In this document: piece after piece, positions 59,640 through 64,000 of the stretch
Layout: every line of letters starts with the position of its first letter
Position numbering within the stretch: the first letter of the stretch is position 1
Source of the DNA: Cynocephalus volans
Taxonomy: Eukaryota > Chordata > Mammalia > Dermoptera > Cynocephalidae
Direction of reading: 5' to 3'
Assembly (NCBI RefSeq): GCF_027409185.1
Contig: NC_084465.1
Coordinates: forward strand, 27,445,864 to 27,509,863
DNA length: 64,000 nucleotides
Notes under the pieces: model-generated
Seen by the model: the letters and a program-made list of their open reading frames with translations, nothing else
The model's database searches: none
What the model was told of the DNA's origin: nothing
Made by a program: the position numbers and the translations under genes

Positions 59640-59900
59640 TTATATTTATTTTTGTGGGGTACAGTGTGTTGTTTCAATTCATGCATGTACTGCACAATGA
59701 TTCACTTAGGGTAAATAGCATAGTTTTGTACCCTTTAGTTCACTCTGTCCCCTCCCATCTATCCCCTCCCCTCCCACCCTCTGGTAAACATTATTTTACT
59801 CTCTACTTCTATGAGAGACCATGCGGTAATGGTCTTTCTGTGCCTGACTTATTTTGATTTCTTGCTATTTATTTTCAGCATATTTCTTATAAGTTTTTGT
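59640..59900 (-). mobile_element. L1 3' UTR fragment
   Basis: The minus strand carries a reversed C-rich stretch (tcccatctatcccctcccct as read on plus) and gtggggtacagtgtg, an L1 3' UTR signature. Confidence 0.6.
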
Positions 59901-59947
59901 GTTATGGTTAAATAAATAAATTTAAAAATAAAAAGTGTTAAAGAACC

Positions 59948-60056
59948 AGTCTGGCAAGTTAGCTCACTCTGTTAGAACATGGTGCTGATAATGCCAAGGT
60001 CAAGGTTTTGGATCCACATACTGGCCAGCTGCCAGGAAAAACAAACAAACAAACAG
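59948..60056 (+). mobile_element. tRNA-Ile-derived SINE monomer
   Basis: ctggcaagttagctcactct, then ggtcaaggttttggatccac and a (CAAA)n tail. Confidence 0.75.
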
Positions 60057-60904
60057 AATACATGGCTACAAATACAGCTCTACAAATATTTACTATACAC
60101 AGCTCTACAAATATTTACTGAGAAGCAAATATATGCAAGGTATGCTAGGTATTGCAAGAGACATTACTAGTTCTAAAAGTGCTCTGATCAGATTTGTGGA
60201 CACACGAACACAGCTCTCTTGGAGATAACTGTTTACTTCCTGAGGTAGAGATATATATTTGAAAAAATAATGGCTAGAAATTTTCCAAATGTAGTGAACA
60301 CTATAAACCCACAGGTCCATGAAGCTCAATGAATTCCAAGCATGATAAATACTAGGAAAACCTTACAAAGCACATCATAATCAAATTGCTGAAAATCGAT
60401 GATAAAAAGAAAACTTTTAAAACACTTGATAAAAACACATTATGTATAGAAGAAAAAAGGTAAGAATTACAGCAGACATTTCAAGCCAGAAGACATTGAA
60501 ACAAAATCTTAAGATTGCTGAAAGAAAAAACTACCACCCCAGAATTCTATATGCAGTGAAAATATCCTTCAAAAACAAAGGTGAAGTAAAGAAGTTTTCA
60601 GAAAACAAAACCTAGAAAAATTGTTTCAGTGGACCTGTGCTACAAGAAAGAAAAGGAAAGTTCCTCAGGAGAAAGAAAAATAATAACAGGTATTAACATG
60701 AATCTATATCTATGCAAAAAATAAGAACACTGAAAAATTTAAATACATGAGAAAAATATATATTAAGATATATAATATTAAGTATATATAATACAACTTG
60801 TAAAATTAAATATATAATAAATTTAAAATATATAATTTTAAAAGTTCTTTAAATAATAATTGTTTAAAAAATTATAATGAAGTAATGTGGAGGAGGGGGG
60901 CGCA

Positions 60905-61006
60905 CTGGCCAGTTAGCTCAGTAGGTTAGAGTGCAGTGTTATAACACCAAGGTCAAGGGTTTAGACCCCCTTACCTGCCAGCCCCTGAAAAAACAAAACT
61001 AAACTG
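60905..61006 (+). mobile_element. tRNA-Ile-derived SINE monomer
   Basis: gccagttagctcagtaggtt and ggtcaagggtttagaccccc with an A-rich tail, inside the old L1. Confidence 0.8.
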
Positions 61007-61430
61007 AACAAAAAAGTAATATGTAATGTCAGGTTTAGAACATATGTATAAGTAAAGTATATGACAAGAATGGCACAAAGGATGAGGGAAGAAAAATAAA
61101 GGTGTATTGTTGCATGGTTCTTACATTATACATGATGTAGTATAACACTATGGGAAGGTAGACTGTAATAAGTTAAAGATGCATATTGTAAACTCCAGAA
61201 ACCATCAAAAATTAAACAAAGGGGATAGCTAATAAATCAGTAGTAGAGATAAAATGGAGCACTGAAAAATACTCAATCCAAAAGAAGGTAAGAAAAGAGG
61301 AAAAAGAAACAAGGAATAGATGGAAAACAGAAAACAACAACAACAAGAAGATGGTAGATTTTAAATCAACCATATGGATAATTACACTAAATGTAAATGA
61401 CCTAAACACTTCAATTAAAAATCAGATATT

Positions 61431-61483
61431 GGGGGCTGGCTGGTTAGCTCAGTTGGTTAGAGTATGGCCTTATAACAGCAAAA
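61431..61483 (+). mobile_element. tRNA-Ile-derived SINE, 3'-shortened
   Basis: Only ggctggctggttagctcagt through gttagagtatggccttataa remains; the 3' half and tail are missing. Confidence 0.6.
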
Positions 61484-61614
61484 ACTATGAACTGCAATTA
61501 AAGCAGTGCTTAGTAGGGGAAATTATAGATTCATATGCTTATAGGAGAAGAGAAGTCCAAAAATCAATTATCTAAGTTTCCATCTAAAAAAGCTAGAAAA
61601 AGAGCTTGAAATTT

Positions 61615-63110
61615 GGCTTCTGGCCAAGGTGGCAGAATAGACAGTCCCCAGCATCACTCTCTCCCACAAATCAACCAATTTACAGCTATAAAAATGCAAC
61701 AACAGCCAAGCTGGGGCTGCTGGAGCTCAGGGGAAGAGCAGGAGAGACCTACAGAGTTCATGAATGTGGGAGAAGCCACAGTGAGAGAAAGAAAAAACTG
61801 CTCAGAGTGTTTCTGCCTGCAGCAACTTTAAGGCTGGAGCTGCTGAGTGCATGGAGCAGCTGTGTCCTTTGGATGAAGTTGCTTGGAGGTGGCAGGGGAG
61901 AAGGGGGCCTTGGTAGCCCTCGGGCCAGCAATACCACTAATAGGGTCCCTGTGCCCACAAAGGAGCAAGGAGCCAGAAAAACTGAAAAAGGGGAGCCATT
62001 TAGAGACTGGTGAGTCATTGTGAGGAACGGGCGCACAGCCCGTCCCATGGGAAGTTTTTAGGGCACAGGCGGTGGGGGTGATGGGCCCACCAGGAGAAAG
62101 ATGGGACATGGCAAGGACAGCCAATCCACCCTGCAGTCAGCACAGGACCACTCAGAGGAGAATGGTCAGGAATATAGAATTGCATGGGGTGCAGTTTGAT
62201 GAAAAGACTCAGGCCCAGATCAGAGTTTCTATGCAACCCAGGTGCACTGGGTCTCTGGAGAGCTGGAAGTATCTATAGGACTGACCATTAAACCCTGAAC
62301 TGCACAAAAATCCTTCCCTAGGGAAAAAGTAGTAAAGCAGCAATTTAGTTCAACCACACAGCTCAAGTACTGGTTCCAACAGGAAGTCCCCCCATTTTAG
62401 AAATAAGCAAAGGACAAAAAATTAGTTCTGGCCCAGGTACACTGCCAGTGCCTTGGGGCCCACCTGGGGGACTGGAACCCCCCTCCCACAACCAGGTACA
62501 CTGCCAGTGCCTTGGGGCCTGCCTGGAGGTCTGGGGTATGGAGCCAGGGACTGGACCCCCCCACAACCAGGCACACCACCAGTGCCAAGGAGCATGCCAA
62601 AAACATCACCTCTATGTGGGTGGCCCACCACAGCTACCACAGTAACCATGGCTGCTGCAAAAGTAGCTAGATATCACAACCACCACGTAGATGGTCCACC
62701 AACCACTGGAGTGCATTGATACAAGGAGAGTCACCAGCAGAGACCAAAGAAAAGAATAGGATGTCTCTCTCCATAAGGCCCATTCCAGAGTGACAGAAGA
62801 AGCATCTGCTCTATGATAATATTGGGGGACCTGAACACATCTCTCAGCATTGGACAGATCATCTAGGCAACAAATCAACAGAGTAACCATTACTCTTTCA
62901 GAGGGAGAGAAGAAATCTAAGATTATCAGTGGTGGGGGGATGAGAGGGGGGATAGGGAGAGGTTGGACAAGGGGCATAAAGAATAAGTACAATTTGTAAC
63001 TATATATATATATTAGTAATATTGATTTGATCAACATATGTCAATATTGAACCCCCAAAATATGTATGATCAATTATGATTCAGTAAAATAATAAATAAA
63101 TAAATAAATA
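61615..63110 (+). mobile_element. Composite L1-derived VNTR element, copy 5
   Basis: A full-length copy: it starts tggcttctggccaaggtggc. VNTR anchors are at 62434, 62493 and 62568. The endonuclease remnant is at 62814-62885. It ends gattcagtaaaataataaat with an (AAAT)n tail. An imperfect duplication built around taaaaagctag flanks it (about 61586 and 63119). It is inserted in the old L1. Confidence 0.85.
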
Positions 63111-63402
63111 AATAAAAATTAAAAAGCTAGGGAAAAAAACCTAACAAATTAAATAAATTAAATAGGAGTAAATATTAAAGATAAGGGGGGGAAGTCAATA
63201 AGACAGAAAATGAACAGAGAAAAATCAATGAAACCAAAAGTTAAAAAACTTTAAAAGAGCAATAAAATTGATGAAAATTGAGAAACTTGTAACTAGAGTG
63301 ATCTAGAAAAAAGAGAGAAAAAACAAATTACCAACCTGGAAGAAAAAGGGGATGTCACTATAGACCTTATGGATTTTGAAAGTACAGTAAGAAAATAGTT
63401 TT

Positions 63403-63580
63403 AGGGCCGGCCCGTGGCTCACTCGGGAGAGTACGGTGCTGATAACACCAAGGCCCCGGGTTCGGATCCCATATACGGATGGCCGGTTTGCTCACTGGCT
63501 GAGCGTGGTGCTCACAACACCAAGTCAAGGGTTAAGATCCCCTTACCGGTCATCTTTAAAAAAAAAAAAAAAAAAAAAAA
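63403..63580 (+). mobile_element. CYN-type SINE dimer
   Basis: ggccggcccgtggctcactc, then gatggccggtttgctcactg and gttaagatccccttaccggt, with a long pure A tail. Target duplication aagaaaatagttttag is exact at 63389-63404 and 63581-63596. The pure tail and exact duplication suggest a fairly recent insertion. Confidence 0.88.
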
Positions 63581-64000
63581 AAGAAAATAGTTTTAGCAGC
63601 TTGATGCCAATAAAGTTGACACCTCAGATGTTCTATACATATGCCACCACAGAGAAATTATTAAAACTGACTTAGGAAGAACTTTTAACTGCCTTTTCAA
63701 AACTGACTAGGAAAAAATTGAATATATACGTACATTCATACAAGAAACTGAATTTGTAACTAAATATCTCCTCACAAATAAAATTCCAGGTCCATATGGC
63801 TTCACTGGAGGAGTCTATCCAACATTAAAGGAATAAATAATATCAATCTTATACAAACTCAGGAAATGAAGTAAGAAACAGTTCCCAACCCATTTTATGA
63901 ATCCAGCATTACCAAAAACAGATAAAGACAAGACAAGAAAAGAAAGCAACAGATTGCAGACCAGCATTACTCATAAACATGGATGCAAAATTCCTTATCA

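Larger units (their letters stand above)
60180..64000 (+). mobile_element. Old L1, 5' region through ORF2, runs off the window
   Basis: 60380-60720 is the L1M ORF1-side block (gccagaagacattgaaacaa, ccagaattctatatgcagtg). 61350-61610 and 63120-64000 are ORF2; 63780-64000 has the pre-catalytic reverse transcriptase stretch (aaattccaggtccatatgg, catggatgcaaaattcctta). It is interrupted by SINEs at 60905, 61431 and 63403 and by composite copy 5. No frame survives. Confidence 0.7.

Noticed and set aside
63403-63580. Bat VES SINE as the source of the tRNA-like repeats
   Set aside because: VES elements, as I recall them, have a different unit and 3' end; the tRNA-Ile dimers here fit colugo CYN better.

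Overview
The window is mammalian nuclear DNA: spliced genes with long introns, ancient MIR, L2, MER5-like, Tigger and MaLR repeats, and several generations of L1. Short tRNA-Ile-derived SINEs with A-rich tails, as monomers and dimers, match my memory of the CYN SINEs of colugos (Dermoptera). A colugo such as Galeopterus is therefore the likely source; this is inferred from the repeats, not proven.

Two paralogous protein genes, both on the minus strand, can be rebuilt exon by exon. GARIN1A (FAM71F2) has five coding exons between 56965 and 47387 and encodes 298 aa. GARIN1B (FAM71F1) has six coding exons between 21223 and 1289, including a 38-bp microexon, and encodes 371 aa. Every intron is GT-AG, all phases join, and both frames stay open. 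The exon carrying the first half of the conserved domain is 185 bp in both genes. In human the pair lies head to tail on 7q32.1 in the same relative order. GARIN proteins bind RAB2 GTPases on Golgi-derived membranes; GARIN1B is tied to acrosome formation in sperm.

The space between and within the genes is mostly retroelement sediment. 1-8 kb: the 3' end of GARIN1B with MIR, L2, MER5 and one LTR-like block. 8-19 kb: an old L1 split by a composite element, then a younger 5'-truncated L1 that carries an apparent 3' transduction, then a truncated composite element flanked by a 76-bp duplication. 21-47 kb: intergenic DNA with a MaLR provirus at 29-32 kb that holds an unidentified A-tailed insertion, a small CpG-rich block with a strong CTCF-type motif at 34.6 kb, a Tigger relic, and a MaLR LTR split by a reverse-oriented composite element. 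47-57 kb: GARIN1A. 57-64 kb: upstream DNA, ending in an old L1 with several nested insertions.

The most interesting system is a family of LINE-mobilised composite elements with five copies here. Each full copy has a G+C-rich 5' block with an L1-promoter-like start, a minisatellite of 78-80 bp units whose copy number differs between loci, a remnant of about 70 bp from the L1 ORF2 endonuclease region, and an L1-type 3' UTR with poly(A). It resembles the SVA elements of apes in layout but appears to have arisen independently by internal deletion of an L1.
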